Positions 27,871-35,803 of a stretch of DNA of 64,000 nt are shown piece by piece (the first letter of the stretch is position 1; each line of letters starts with the position of its first letter). Both the position numbers and the translations under genes were made by a program. This stretch comes from Marinobacter pelagius. GTDB lineage: Bacteria > Pseudomonadota > Gammaproteobacteria > Pseudomonadales > Oleiphilaceae. The notes under the pieces are model-generated. The model saw nothing but the letters and a program-made list of their open reading frames with translations. It was not told the DNA's origin and did not search any database. The stretch spans positions 124,001 through 188,000 of the forward strand of contig NZ_QNRO01000001.1 in NCBI RefSeq assembly GCF_003315345.1, read 5' to 3'.

Positions 27871-29654
27871 TTCTTCAGGCTTTGTGTGATTACTACGACC
27901 GGAAAAGATCAGCAGGAAGCCCGCTGCCCCCCGTGGGTTTTGAAGAGAAAGAAATTCCATTTGTCATAGTCCTCAGTCCTGAAGGGAGGTTTATTCAATT
28001 AAAGGATGCCCGTGAGTTTCAGGAGAAAGGTAAGCCCGTAGCCAAGGCATTCACTGTGCCACAAGGTGCAAAACGCAGTGGTGCCAAATCTTACGAAACA
28101 GCCTACTGCCTCTGGGATCATTTCGGCTATGTGCTGGAACAGCCAAAGGTTTCCAAGCCAGGTGCGGAGCCCAGTTCTAAAGAAGTCGACATGGCCGGTA
28201 AGCAGCACGAGGCGTTCGTTCATCTGGTAGACCGTCTTCGAACAGAGATACCGGATGATCAGGGCGTGCAGGCCGTTCACGCATTTCTTCATGACGAAGC
28301 CGAGAAAGAGAAAGCCCGACAGGCACCGGAATTTCAGGAATGCCTGAAGATCTCGGGGTGCAATCTCACCTTTCAGTTGAGTTCTGACAATAACCTCGTC
28401 TGCCAGTCACCCGCTGTTCGCCAATGGATTGCAGAGCAACCCCTGGACAATGAGAACCAGGATGGCATTTGCCTGGTTACTGGCGAAAAAACCAAGATTG
28501 CTCGGCTGCACCCGGCTGTAAAAGGTGTGTGGGGAGCCCAGATGGCCGGCGCGAACATTGTTTCTTTCAATATCGACTCGTTCAATTCCTGGGGCAAGGA
28601 TAAGGGCAACAATGCGCCAGTGGGTGAGGAAGCCGCCTTCAAGTACACCACCGCTCTTAATCAACTGCTGCGTACTAGCAGTCCCCAGCGGTTGCAGTTG
28701 AATGAGACATCGGTGGTCTGGTGGTCGACCGGGGAGAATTTTCTCGAAAGCAACTTGCAGTCATTCTTCAACGATACGCCCAAGGATGACCCGGATAGTG
28801 GCACCAGAGCGGTCAGGCAGCTTTTTGAAAGTCTTCATTCAGGCGCTTTTTTGGCGGGTGCCGGTACCGAGCGCTTCTATCTGCTCGGGCTTTCTCCCAA
28901 CGCAGCCCGAATTGCTGTTCGATTCTGGCAGGTGGGCACAGTGGCGGAATTCAGCACACAGCTGGCCCAGTGGTGCCGGGACACCGCAATTGCCAGCAGA
29001 AACGCGGACTACCCACCGTTGAAACCTCTGCTTCGCTCAACGGCATTGCTGGGAAAAGATGAAAACCTGCCACCCCATCTGGTTGGAGAAACAGTGCGCG
29101 CAATTCTCATGGGATTGCCGTTACCGGCGAGTCTTATGCAGGGCGTCATCAAACGCATCAAAGCCGAACAGGGCGAGGTGACACCCTATCGGGCGCGATT
29201 GATCAAAGCCTTCCTGAACCGCTCTTATCGTTATCACAATCTCACCAATGAGGAAGTGACCATGGCTTATAACCCTGAGGAAAAGCGTATTGGCTATCGC
29301 CTGGGATGCCTGTTTGCCGTGCTGGAAAAGCTACAATCGGATGCCAATCCGGGACTGAACGCGGGTATCCGGGATCGTTACTACAGTAGCGCCAGCTGTA
29401 ATCCTAAATCTGTTTTCGGAACCTTGATGCGATTACACGCCCACCACCTCAAAAAGCTGCCCTATCAGGGGCAACGAGTCGTTGCCGAGAAGCGTATTGC
29501 GAAGATCATCGCGGATATCAACGAATTCCCCGCCCACCTCAGCCTGGAAGAACAGGGGTTATTCGCCATTGGCTACTACCACCAGCGCCAGGAACTTTTT
29601 ACCAAGCATTCAAAAGAACAAGCACATGATGAGTCAGAAGGAGTCGAAGTATGA
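27867..29654 (+). CDS. cas8c: Cas8c (Csd1), large subunit of type I-C Cascade
   Basis: A 595-residue protein of the Csd1 family: [36 protein letters not shown] at the start and [24 protein letters not shown] mid-protein are typical. It recognises the PAM and helps recruit Cas3. Its last 130 codons probably also give Cas11c by internal initiation (separate entry). It overlaps cas5c and cas7c by four bases each. Confidence 0.94.
   Translation: MILQALCDYYDRKRSAGSPLPPVGFEEKEIPFVIVLSPEGRFIQLKDAREFQEKGKPVAKAFTVPQGAKRSGAKSYETAYCLWDHFGYVLEQPKVSKPGAEPSSKEVDMAGKQHEAFVHLVDRLRTEIPDDQGVQAVHAFLHDEAEKEKARQAPEFQECLKISGCNLTFQLSSDNNLVCQSPAVRQWIAEQPLDNENQDGICLVTGEKTKIARLHPAVKGVWGAQMAGANIVSFNIDSFNSWGKDKGNNAPVGEEAAFKYTTALNQLLRTSSPQRLQLNETSVVWWSTGENFLESNLQSFFNDTPKDDPDSGTRAVRQLFESLHSGAFLAGAGTERFYLLGLSPNAARIAVRFWQVGTVAEFSTQLAQWCRDTAIASRNADYPPLKPLLRSTALLGKDENLPPHLVGETVRAILMGLPLPASLMQGVIKRIKAEQGEVTPYRARLIKAFLNRSYRYHNLTNEEVTMAYNPEEKRIGYRLGCLFAVLEKLQSDANPGLNAGIRDRYYSSASCNPKSVFGTLMRLHAHHLKKLPYQGQRVVAEKRIAKIIADINEFPAHLSLEEQGLFAIGYYHQRQELFTKHSKEQAHDESEGVEV
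29262..29654 (+). CDS. cas11c: Predicted Cas11c small subunit by internal translation of cas8c
   Basis: In-frame ATG at 29262 ([23 protein letters not shown]) preceded by GAGGAAG with 6 bases of spacing. The product would be 130 residues, mostly helical, matching the known type I-C small subunits made from an internal start near the end of cas8c. Initiation here is inferred from sequence; family precedent is strong. Confidence 0.7.
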   Translation: MAYNPEEKRIGYRLGCLFAVLEKLQSDANPGLNAGIRDRYYSSASCNPKSVFGTLMRLHAHHLKKLPYQGQRVVAEKRIAKIIADINEFPAHLSLEEQGLFAIGYYHQRQELFTKHSKEQAHDESEGVEV

Positions 29655-30523
29655 GCCTGAACAACCGTTATGAATTTGTGTACCTTTTTGATGTAAAAGA
29701 CGGCAACCCCAATGGGGATCCCGATGCTGGCAACCTGCCGCGGGTGGATGCCGAGACCGGACAGGGATTAGTGACCGATGTGTGCCTTAAGCGCAAGGTG
29801 CGGAACTACGTCGGCATGGTGAAGGAGGAAACTCCTCCGTTTGAGATCTACATCAAAGAAAAGGCGGTGCTTAACAAGAACAACCTGCGGGCGTACGAGG
29901 CGCTGGAGTTAAAGCACGAGTCAAAGAAACTGCCCAAAAAAGAAGAGGATGCCAGGAAGGTGACCCAGTGGATGTGTCAGAACTTCTTTGATATCCGGAC
30001 TTTCGGTGCCGTCATGTCTACAGATGTGAATACCGGTCAGGTTCGGGGCCCTGTTCAGATGAATTTTGCTCGGAGTATCGAGCCCGTTGTCAGCGCCGAA
30101 CACAGTATTACCAGAATGGCAGTAACGACTGAGAAAGAAGCTGAGGCACAGAGCGGTGACAACCGAACGATGGGGCGGAAGTTTACAATCCCCTATGGCC
30201 TGTATCGTTGCCATGGATTCATCTCGGCGAATCTGGCGAAGCAGACCGGATTCGGTGAAGAGGATCTGGAGCTGTTCTGGGATTCTTTGGTGAACATGCT
30301 TGACCATGACCGCTCTGCCAGCAGGGGCGAAATGTCACCTTGTGCATTGCTGGTATTCAAACACGATTCGGCTCTTGGTAACGCGCCGGCCAGGAAGCTG
30401 TTTGAGCTTGTTGACGTTAGGAGGAAGTCTGAAGGGCCTGCCAGAGATTTCAGCGACTACAAAGTAACAGTCAACGAGGATCAGTTGCCCAAGGGTGTAG
30501 AGCTGATCAAGTATCTGGACTAG
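29651..30523 (+). CDS. cas7c: Cas7c (Csd2), backbone subunit of type I-C Cascade
   Basis: A 290-residue protein: [27 protein letters not shown] is the Csd2 signature; [12 protein letters not shown] and [10 protein letters not shown] follow. It binds the crRNA spacer as a multi-copy backbone. It overlaps cas8c by ATGA. The following 52 bp separate it from the toxin-antitoxin-like pair. Confidence 0.95.
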   Translation: MSLNNRYEFVYLFDVKDGNPNGDPDAGNLPRVDAETGQGLVTDVCLKRKVRNYVGMVKEETPPFEIYIKEKAVLNKNNLRAYEALELKHESKKLPKKEEDARKVTQWMCQNFFDIRTFGAVMSTDVNTGQVRGPVQMNFARSIEPVVSAEHSITRMAVTTEKEAEAQSGDNRTMGRKFTIPYGLYRCHGFISANLAKQTGFGEEDLELFWDSLVNMLDHDRSASRGEMSPCALLVFKHDSALGNAPARKLFELVDVRRKSEGPARDFSDYKVTVNEDQLPKGVELIKYLD

Positions 30524-30575
30524 CGGGGAGCCGCTTGCCTCATTCAGTATAGATATCAAGGAGAGTGTTTCAGGG

Positions 30576-30863
30576 ATGAAACAATGTACGTCAGTTAAGT
30601 TCAGCGGTCATGCGCTCAGGCGTATGTTCGAAAGATCGCTGTCTACGGATGAAGTCATATTCACTATCCAGACCGGAGAAGCGATAACAGGCTATCCTGA
30701 CGATAAACCCTACCCCAGTGAGTTGCGGTTGGGGTGGATAAACGACAGGCCCGTTCATGTTGTCTTCGCACAAAATCAGGAGAACAGTGAGTGTTACGTG
30801 ATTACCGCTTATGTGCCATCGCCGGAAATCTGGAATGATGACTTTAAAACCAGGAGAAACTGA
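30576..30863 (+). CDS. DUF4258-domain protein, putative toxin inside the cas operon
   Basis: A 95-residue protein. FSGHALRRMFERSLSTDEVIFTIQTGE and ECYVITAYVPSPEIW match the DUF4258 pattern (HA-x-RM-x-R near the N-terminus, YxPxxxxW near the end). Such proteins often pair with YgiT-type zinc fingers and are treated as RelE/MqsR-like toxins. AAGGAGAG lies upstream, though 9-10 bases from the start. The next gene follows its stop directly. It lies between cas7c and cas4, where no standard I-C gene is expected. The toxin role is inference. Confidence 0.8.
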   Translation: MKQCTSVKFSGHALRRMFERSLSTDEVIFTIQTGEAITGYPDDKPYPSELRLGWINDRPVHVVFAQNQENSECYVITAYVPSPEIWNDDFKTRRN

Positions 30864-31088
30864 ATGAAATGCGCAATTTGTAAAAATGGGGAAACCCATC
30901 CTGGCACTACCACCGTGACCATGACGCGTGGGGAGGCCACCATTGTTATCAAGAATGTGCCCGCGGAAGTGTGTGATAACTGTGGTGAGTATTACCTCGA
31001 TGACGCCATTTCAGGAAAGATTCTGAACATGGCAGAGGAAGCGATAAAGCAGAACCACGAGGTAGAAGTGATTCAGTTCGCTGCCTGA
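30864..31088 (+). CDS. YgiT-type zinc-finger protein, putative antitoxin
   Basis: A 74-residue protein with two Cys pairs, CAIC near the N-terminus and CDNC at about 37-40, flanking VTMTRGEATIVIKNVPAEVC, the MqsA/YgiT N-terminal zinc-finger fold. It is followed by a short helix but lacks the DNA-binding HTH of full MqsA, so it may act only by binding the toxin. The ATG begins the base after the DUF4258 stop codon and has AGGAGA upstream. It ends 14 bp before cas4. Confidence 0.82.
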   Translation: MKCAICKNGETHPGTTTVTMTRGEATIVIKNVPAEVCDNCGEYYLDDAISGKILNMAEEAIKQNHEVEVIQFAA

Positions 31089-31102
31089 GGGGCCAGCCGT
31101 AC

Positions 31103-31729
31103 ATGCAGGATGAAAAGCTCATTCCTCTATCCGCGTTGCAGCATTACGCCTTTTGCCCCCGGCAATGTGCCCTGATACACAATGAACAGGTATGGGCCGA
31201 AAACTGGCTCACTGCGCAGGGTAAGGTGTTGCATCAGCGCGTAGACCGGGGCGAGCCGGAGACTCGTAAAGGTATTCGCTATGAGCGTGGTGTATTGGTA
31301 AGCGCAGAATGGCTTGGAATCACCGGAAAGCTAGATCTTGTGGAGATCGAGCTATCCACCGGCAATATGAAGCCGGTCGAGTACAAAAGAGGTAAGCCCA
31401 AGCGGGATAGTTGGGACCGGATTCAGCTTTGTGCCCAGGGACTTTGTCTCGAGGAGATGCAGGGCCGGCCTGTTCGTTCGGGCGCCCTCTGGTACTGGCA
31501 AGTCCGCCACCGGGATGACGTGGAATTTACAGAACAGCTAAGGGATGAGACGCGTTCTGTAATTGCTGGAGTGCGGGACTTGCTCACCAGTGGACATACT
31601 CCCAAAGCGGCTTATGAAAAGAAATGTGATTCCTGCTCGTTATACGACCTTTGTAATCCGAAATTATCTGGGAACGACCTGAGCGCTGGGTACGTTGACG
31701 CGCTATTCGATGAAGAGAACAGGCAATGA
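31103..31729 (+). CDS. cas4: Cas4 exonuclease (adaptation)
   Basis: A 208-residue RecB-like nuclease: GKLDLVEIE and KPVEYKRGKP carry the Asp/Glu/Lys active site. The iron-sulfur Cys set is Cys18 or 22 near the start (FCPRQC) and Cys175, 178, 184 at the end (CDSCSLYDLC). It trims prespacers and selects PAM and orientation with Cas1-Cas2. Its stop overlaps cas1 (ATGA). Confidence 0.95.
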   Translation: MQDEKLIPLSALQHYAFCPRQCALIHNEQVWAENWLTAQGKVLHQRVDRGEPETRKGIRYERGVLVSAEWLGITGKLDLVEIELSTGNMKPVEYKRGKPKRDSWDRIQLCAQGLCLEEMQGRPVRSGALWYWQVRHRDDVEFTEQLRDETRSVIAGVRDLLTSGHTPKAAYEKKCDSCSLYDLCNPKLSGNDLSAGYVDALFDEENRQ

Positions 31730-32745
31730 AAAAGCTCCAGAACAGTCTGTATATAACCCGTCAGGGTTCTTATGTGCATAAGGAGCGGGAAACGGTCGTT
31801 ATAGAGCATGAACATAAAAAGCTGATGCAGGTGCCAATTCACTCGGTCTCTGGTCTTTTCTGCTTCGGCAACGTATTGGTGTCTCCGGCCTTAATGGGGT
31901 TTTGTGGTGAGAAGGGCGTGAACCTGGCGTTCTTTACCGAATATGGTCGCTTCTATGGCCGGCTTCAGGGAAAAAAATCGGGAAACGTTTTACTGAGACG
32001 CGCCCAATATAACGCCGATGAATCAGCGAGCCTTGAAATTGCCCGTTCTGCGGTCGCCGCAAAGCTGGTCGGATGCCGGAATGTTCTCCTTAGGCATCAG
32101 CGTAATCATGGTGCAACAGAGTCACTGGGGATGGCAGTTAAGCATTTGGCGGCATCCATCCGGTTGGCAAAGTATGTTGATAATCTCGAGTCATTGAGAG
32201 GCATCGAAGGGGATGCGGCCGCAAAATACTTTGCCGTGTTTGGAGAGCTCATAAACGAGAACTTTCGTGAAGAATTCATGTTCTCGGGAAGAAACCGAAG
32301 GCCGCCCCGAGACCCGGTTAATGCATTGTTGTCATTTGTCTACTCGATTCTGGGCCAGGATATCAGCGCAGCACTCAACGGCGTAGGCCTGGATCCTCAA
32401 GTGGGTTATTTGCATGCCGATCGCCCGGGCAGGGACAGCTTGGCTCAGGATCTGCTTGAGGAATTCAGGCCGTGGCTGGCGGATAGACTTGTACTGAGTC
32501 TTATAAACCGGAAACAACTGAGAGCAACTGATTTCGTTACTGAATCCTCCGGCGCCGTCAGGATGTCCGATGATGCTCGAAAAACGGTACTGGTCAGTTA
32601 CCAGGAACGGAAGCAGCAGGAAGTGATGCATCCCTTCCTCAAAGAGAAAGTGCCCATAGGAATAATCCCCCATATCCAGGCAATGTTGCTTGCCCGCCAC
32701 CTCAGAAAGGATCTGGAAAGGTACCCGCCCTGTGTCGTGCGATAG
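31726..32745 (+). CDS. cas1: Cas1 integrase (type I-C)
   Basis: A 339-residue spacer integrase: Glu in GIEGDAAAKYF (about 161) and His in GYLHADRPGRDSLAQDLLEEFRPW (about 229) with downstream acidic residues form the metal site. MKKLQNSLYITRQGSYVHKERETVVI is typical of the I-C Cas1 group. Overlaps cas4; 12 bp before cas2. Confidence 0.96.
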   Translation: MKKLQNSLYITRQGSYVHKERETVVIEHEHKKLMQVPIHSVSGLFCFGNVLVSPALMGFCGEKGVNLAFFTEYGRFYGRLQGKKSGNVLLRRAQYNADESASLEIARSAVAAKLVGCRNVLLRHQRNHGATESLGMAVKHLAASIRLAKYVDNLESLRGIEGDAAAKYFAVFGELINENFREEFMFSGRNRRPPRDPVNALLSFVYSILGQDISAALNGVGLDPQVGYLHADRPGRDSLAQDLLEEFRPWLADRLVLSLINRKQLRATDFVTESSGAVRMSDDARKTVLVSYQERKQQEVMHPFLKEKVPIGIIPHIQAMLLARHLRKDLERYPPCVVR

Positions 32746-32757
32746 GAGAGCTTTGCA

Positions 32758-33051
32758 ATGATGGTATTGGTTACCTATGACATCTCGATGGAAGACCCGC
32801 AAGGTCCGGGCCGCTTGAGGCGAGTAGCAAAAGTTTGTCTTGATTACGGGGTGCGTGTTCAGTATTCAGTCTTTGAATGCGAGGTTGATCCGGCCCAGTG
32901 GACCTTTTTCAGGGATGAACTACTGAACATTTATGAAGAAGATAAAGACAGCCTTCGATTCTATAAATTAGGCAAAAACTGGAAGAACCGGATTGAACAT
33001 CATGGAGCTAAGCCCGCTCCTGATATTTTCCGGGATGCGATGATTCTGTGA
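32758..33051 (+). CDS. cas2: Cas2 (type I-C)
   Basis: A 97-residue ferredoxin-fold subunit of the Cas1-Cas2 integrase: MVLVTYDISMEDPQGPGRLRRVAKVCLDYGVRVQYSVFEC. Two adjacent ATGs follow AGGAGAG; the first is used here, the second would give the same protein one residue shorter. Last cas gene; the array follows 178 bp later on the same strand. Confidence 0.96.
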   Translation: MMVLVTYDISMEDPQGPGRLRRVAKVCLDYGVRVQYSVFECEVDPAQWTFFRDELLNIYEEDKDSLRFYKLGKNWKNRIEHHGAKPAPDIFRDAMIL

Positions 33052-33094
33052 TCGCTAACCGGCAGTGCTCATTAACAACTGGGAAAGTTAGCGA
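33052..33094. repeat. Inverted repeat right after cas2
   Basis: TCGCTAAC (33052-33059) and its exact complement GTTAGCGA (33087-33094), starting at the cas2 stop codon. It may form the base of a stem with the following terminator. Confidence 0.45.
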
Positions 33095-33097
33095 AAG

Positions 33098-33127
33098 GCC
33101 AGGACCTGTGTGGTGCCTGGCTTTTCT
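33098..33127 (+). terminator. Intrinsic terminator after cas2
   Basis: GCCAGG/CCTGGC stem with a 12-base loop followed by TTTTCT. It would separate the cas mRNA from the pre-crRNA. Confidence 0.6.
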
Positions 33128-33229
33128 GTATTTGCTCATCCGATGAGCAGCAACGAAATGATATTACCCGTTTACGTCAGCGAAACCTGAGAGATGGCTG
33201 GCTTGATTTCAGTAGGTTAGGATAGGGCG
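33128..33229 (+). promoter_or_regulatory. CRISPR leader
   Basis: An AT-rich stretch directly before the first repeat, on the cas2 side and opposite the degenerate terminal repeat, so this is the leader end. It contains a 7-bp hairpin GCTCATC-C-GATGAGC at 33134-33148. The array promoter is expected here, but no clear boxes can be assigned. Confidence 0.7.
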
Positions 33230-34431
33230 GTCGCGCCCCTCGCGGGCGCGTGGATTGAAACAGCATGGGGGTAATATGATATACTCCCGCTATGCGTCGC
33301 GCCCCTCGCGGGCGCGTGGATTGAAACTCCCTTATGTAAGTTTCCCCCCTGAAACTATTGGTCGCGCCCCTCGCGGGCGCGTGGATTGAAACTACCAGTT
33401 CACCGACCCGGTATGGGGCGTGCGGGGTCGCGCCCCTCGCGGGCGCGTGGATTGAAACAGCCCAGTCGGCTGCCCAGTCGGCTTCGGCGGCAGGTCGCGC
33501 CCCTCGCGGGCGCGTGGATTGAAACATACCGACCAGCCATTCCCAAACATTGCCCACCATGTCGCGCCCCTCGCGGGCGCGTGGATTGAAACAGGCAATG
33601 CCGGATGCTGTGCTTAGATGCGTAAGTCGCGCCCCTCGCGGGCGCGTGGATTGAAACTGATAATCGTGCATCTGCTTTCGGTACAGCATGGGTCGCGCCC
33701 CTCGCGGGCGCGTGGATTGAAACATGCGAGCCGTCATCTACTACACGGTGGTTGTGCGTCGCGCCCCTCGCGGGCGCGTGGATTGAAACAGGCGGCAACA
33801 TGACTGTGTTTTACACAGCAAAAGGGTCGCGCCCCTCGCGGGCGCGTGGATTGAAACCCAGACGTTGCCCACCATGTCGGCGATGCCCGCCGTCGCGCCC
33901 CTCGCGGGCGCGTGGATTGAAACAGCCAGCAACTCTGCTTCGCCCGCAATGACAAGGTCGCGCCCCTCGCGGGCGCGTGGATTGAAACTATGAAAGTGAT
34001 TCAAGGCTAGTAACTCACCTGGTCGCGCCCCTCGCGGGCGCGTGGATTGAAACTATTCGGGCGTGAACAGCGTTGGCGAAGCCGTGAGTCGCGCCCCTCG
34101 CGGGCGCGTGGATTGAAACAATCAGTTTGAGATCAACAACACCGACCCGGCCAAGTCGCGCCCCTCGCGGGCGCGTGGATTGAAACCGGATGCCGCTGTA
34201 GATGTCCTTCTCGGCATAGATGTCGCGCCCCTCGCGGGCGCGTGGATTGAAACTCGCTCAGGGTGATGCACTGGCGCGGGAGCCATGTCGCGCCCCTCGC
34301 GGGCGCGTGGATTGAAACCCGGAAGGCATCGGGGCGTTTGGGGTGGAGCTCAAGTCGCGCCCCTCGCGGGCGCGTGGATTGAAACATGCAAGACGACGCG
34401 CTTACCGCTTCCGCACCGTCGCGCCCCTCGC
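33230..34431 (+). CRISPR. Type I-C CRISPR array: 18 intact repeats, 18 spacers, truncated last repeat
   Basis: The repeat is 32 bp, beginning GTCGCGCCCC and ending GGATTGAAAC, with an internal GCGCCCCTCGCGGGCGC hairpin: the classic I-C repeat. All 18 full copies look identical. Repeat starts: 33230, 33296, 33361, 33427, 33494, 33561, 33626, 33692, 33758, 33826, 33892, 33957, 34022, 34088, 34155, 34222, 34287, 34354. Spacers are 32-36 bp. A 19th copy at 34418 keeps only its first 14 bases and then diverges (CTAGGGGGCG), marking the old, leader-distal end. Spacers 5 (33526-33560) and 10 (33858-33891) share TTGCCCACCAT. Confidence 0.99.
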
Positions 34432-34459
34432 TAGGGGGCGCGCCTCGGCAGTGAGTATC

Positions 34460-34475
34460 CGGCAATCAAGTTGCA
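34460..34475 (+). promoter_or_regulatory. Sigma-54 (RpoN) promoter for the TRAP operon
   Basis: CGGCAATCAAGTTGCA: GG (34461-34462) and GC (34473-34474) are exactly 10 bases apart, as in the TGGCAC-N5-TTGCA consensus, and the -12 half TTGCA is perfect. Predicted start about 34486. The operon's regulator DctD is a sigma-54 activator, which supports the call. Confidence 0.7.
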
Positions 34476-34488
34476 ATAAGCGCAGTCT

Positions 34489-34500
34489 GTTTACGTAAAC
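34489..34500. promoter_or_regulatory. 12-bp perfect palindrome GTTTACGTAAAC
   Basis: A perfect dyad just past the predicted sigma-54 start site. It looks like an operator half-site pair, but I cannot name the protein. Confidence 0.45.
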
Positions 34501-34534
34501 CTCCCTCCAGTTCCCACTCAATGTCTACACTCAG

Positions 34535-34582
34535 GTGTGGACATCTACCCATTGCCTCCCGGTAATGGGTGGGTATCCACAC
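34535..34582 (+). repeat. Long imperfect hairpin in the TRAP 5' untranslated region
   Basis: 22-base arms (34535-34556 and 34561-34582) match at 18 of 22 positions around a TCCC loop. The upstream GTCTACACTCAGGTGTGGAC can pair with the left arm instead, so alternative structures are possible. The 308 bp from 34432 to 34739 hold no gene, only the promoter, the palindrome and this hairpin. Confidence 0.5.
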
Positions 34583-34739
34583 ATTCTTGAGTCGCTCAGT
34601 TCTGCGCCGGATCAATAACACCTTGTTTTATAGGTGTTTTCCGAAACTGGTCCGGTCCTTGCTGATACAGAAGCTCACCGTGGCCGTTGACGGTCGCGTC
34701 AAGCACCCGACAACCAAAATGATATGGGGAGCATCCTCT

Positions 34740-35717
34740 ATGAAGATTCAAGCCATTCTGGCAGCAGCCGTTGCCTCCGCCGCCATCGCCAGCCCGGCCA
34801 TGGCCCAGGACAAATCCGACTGGCCCGAGAGCTTTACCATCGGTACAGCGAGCCAGGGCGGTACTTACTTCGCCTACGGTTCCGGATGGGCCAACTACAT
34901 GGCCGAGACCCTGGGTATTTCCGGTGGTGCCGAGATTACCGGTGGTCCGATGCAGAACATGGCGCTGGTACACACCGGCGACCTGAACTTCGGCCTGACC
35001 ACCATGGGGCCGGCCCGTGAATCGCTGGAGGGCAATAGCCCGCTGGCGCCGGGTATGGCCATGGACAACGTCTGTGCCATGTTCCCGATGTACGAAACTC
35101 CGTTCTCGGTAACCACCCTGAGCAGTTCCGGCATCACCTCCATCGACGACATTCCGGACGGTGCCACCATCGGTTTCGGTCCGGCCGGTTCCACCTCCGA
35201 CACCTACTTCCCGCGGATGATGGAAACCCTGGGCGTGGATTTCGAGCGTCGTAACGGCAGCTGGTCCGATCTGGGTACCCAGCTCCAGGATGGCCTGATC
35301 GACGTGGTGGCTTTTGCCGCCGGCATCCCGATCCCGGCCGTGAGCCAGCTGGAAGTGCAGACCGACGTGAACATCATCGGTATGACCGACGCGGAGATCA
35401 AGAAGATCACCGAAGCGTTCCCGGTGTCCGAGTTCACCATTCCGGCCAGCACTTATCAGTCCCTGGAAAAGCCGTCCCAGGTGGTCTCCATGTGGAACTT
35501 CGCTATCGCCAACTGCGACGTGCCGGATAGCCTGGTCTATGAAATGGTCAAGACCACCATGGAGAACAACGACAAGATGGTCTCCATCCACAAGGCTGCG
35601 AAAACCACTGTTCCCCAGAACTACACCAAGAACAACGTTCTGCCCTGGCACCCGGGTGCAGCACGCTGGTTCACTGAAAACGGCTACGAGATCCCGGAAA
35701 ACAAGATCCACGAGTAA
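34740..35717 (+). CDS. TAXI-family TRAP transporter solute-binding protein
   Basis: A 325-residue periplasmic protein: signal peptide 1-22 (ASPAMA then QDK), then FTIGTASQGGTYFAYGSGWANYMAE, the TAXI signature, and GATIGFGPAGSTSDTYFPRMMETLGV. It captures a substrate (probably an organic acid or glutamate-like compound; not predictable) for the permease downstream. The ATG at 34740 follows GGGGAG. It is first in an operon with a fused permease and, further on, DctB/DctD. Confidence 0.93.
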   Translation: MKIQAILAAAVASAAIASPAMAQDKSDWPESFTIGTASQGGTYFAYGSGWANYMAETLGISGGAEITGGPMQNMALVHTGDLNFGLTTMGPARESLEGNSPLAPGMAMDNVCAMFPMYETPFSVTTLSSSGITSIDDIPDGATIGFGPAGSTSDTYFPRMMETLGVDFERRNGSWSDLGTQLQDGLIDVVAFAAGIPIPAVSQLEVQTDVNIIGMTDAEIKKITEAFPVSEFTIPASTYQSLEKPSQVVSMWNFAIANCDVPDSLVYEMVKTTMENNDKMVSIHKAAKTTVPQNYTKNNVLPWHPGAARWFTENGYEIPENKIHE

Positions 35718-35730
35718 CCGTTGTGTATGA

Positions 35731-35752
35731 GGAGGCTGCTTCGGCAGCCTCC
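35731..35752 (+). repeat. UUCG-capped hairpin between binding protein and permease
   Basis: A 9-bp perfect stem GGAGGCTGC/GCAGCCTCC with TTCG loop, followed by CGGTTTTC. Such intercistronic hairpins often stabilise the upstream mRNA or partly terminate, so that more binding protein than permease is made. Confidence 0.65.
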
Positions 35753-35803
35753 CGGTTTTCCGGTCCTGAACCGATCCGGTGTTCCCGCTAGCAGGTTTGT
35801 ATC

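Noticed and set aside
33177..34465. Long open frames across the CRISPR array on both strands (repeating SIHAPARGAT, FNPRAREGRD, SRPSRARGLK)
   Set aside because: They are translations of the 32-bp repeat and its spacers; no ribosome sites and the periodicity is that of the array.
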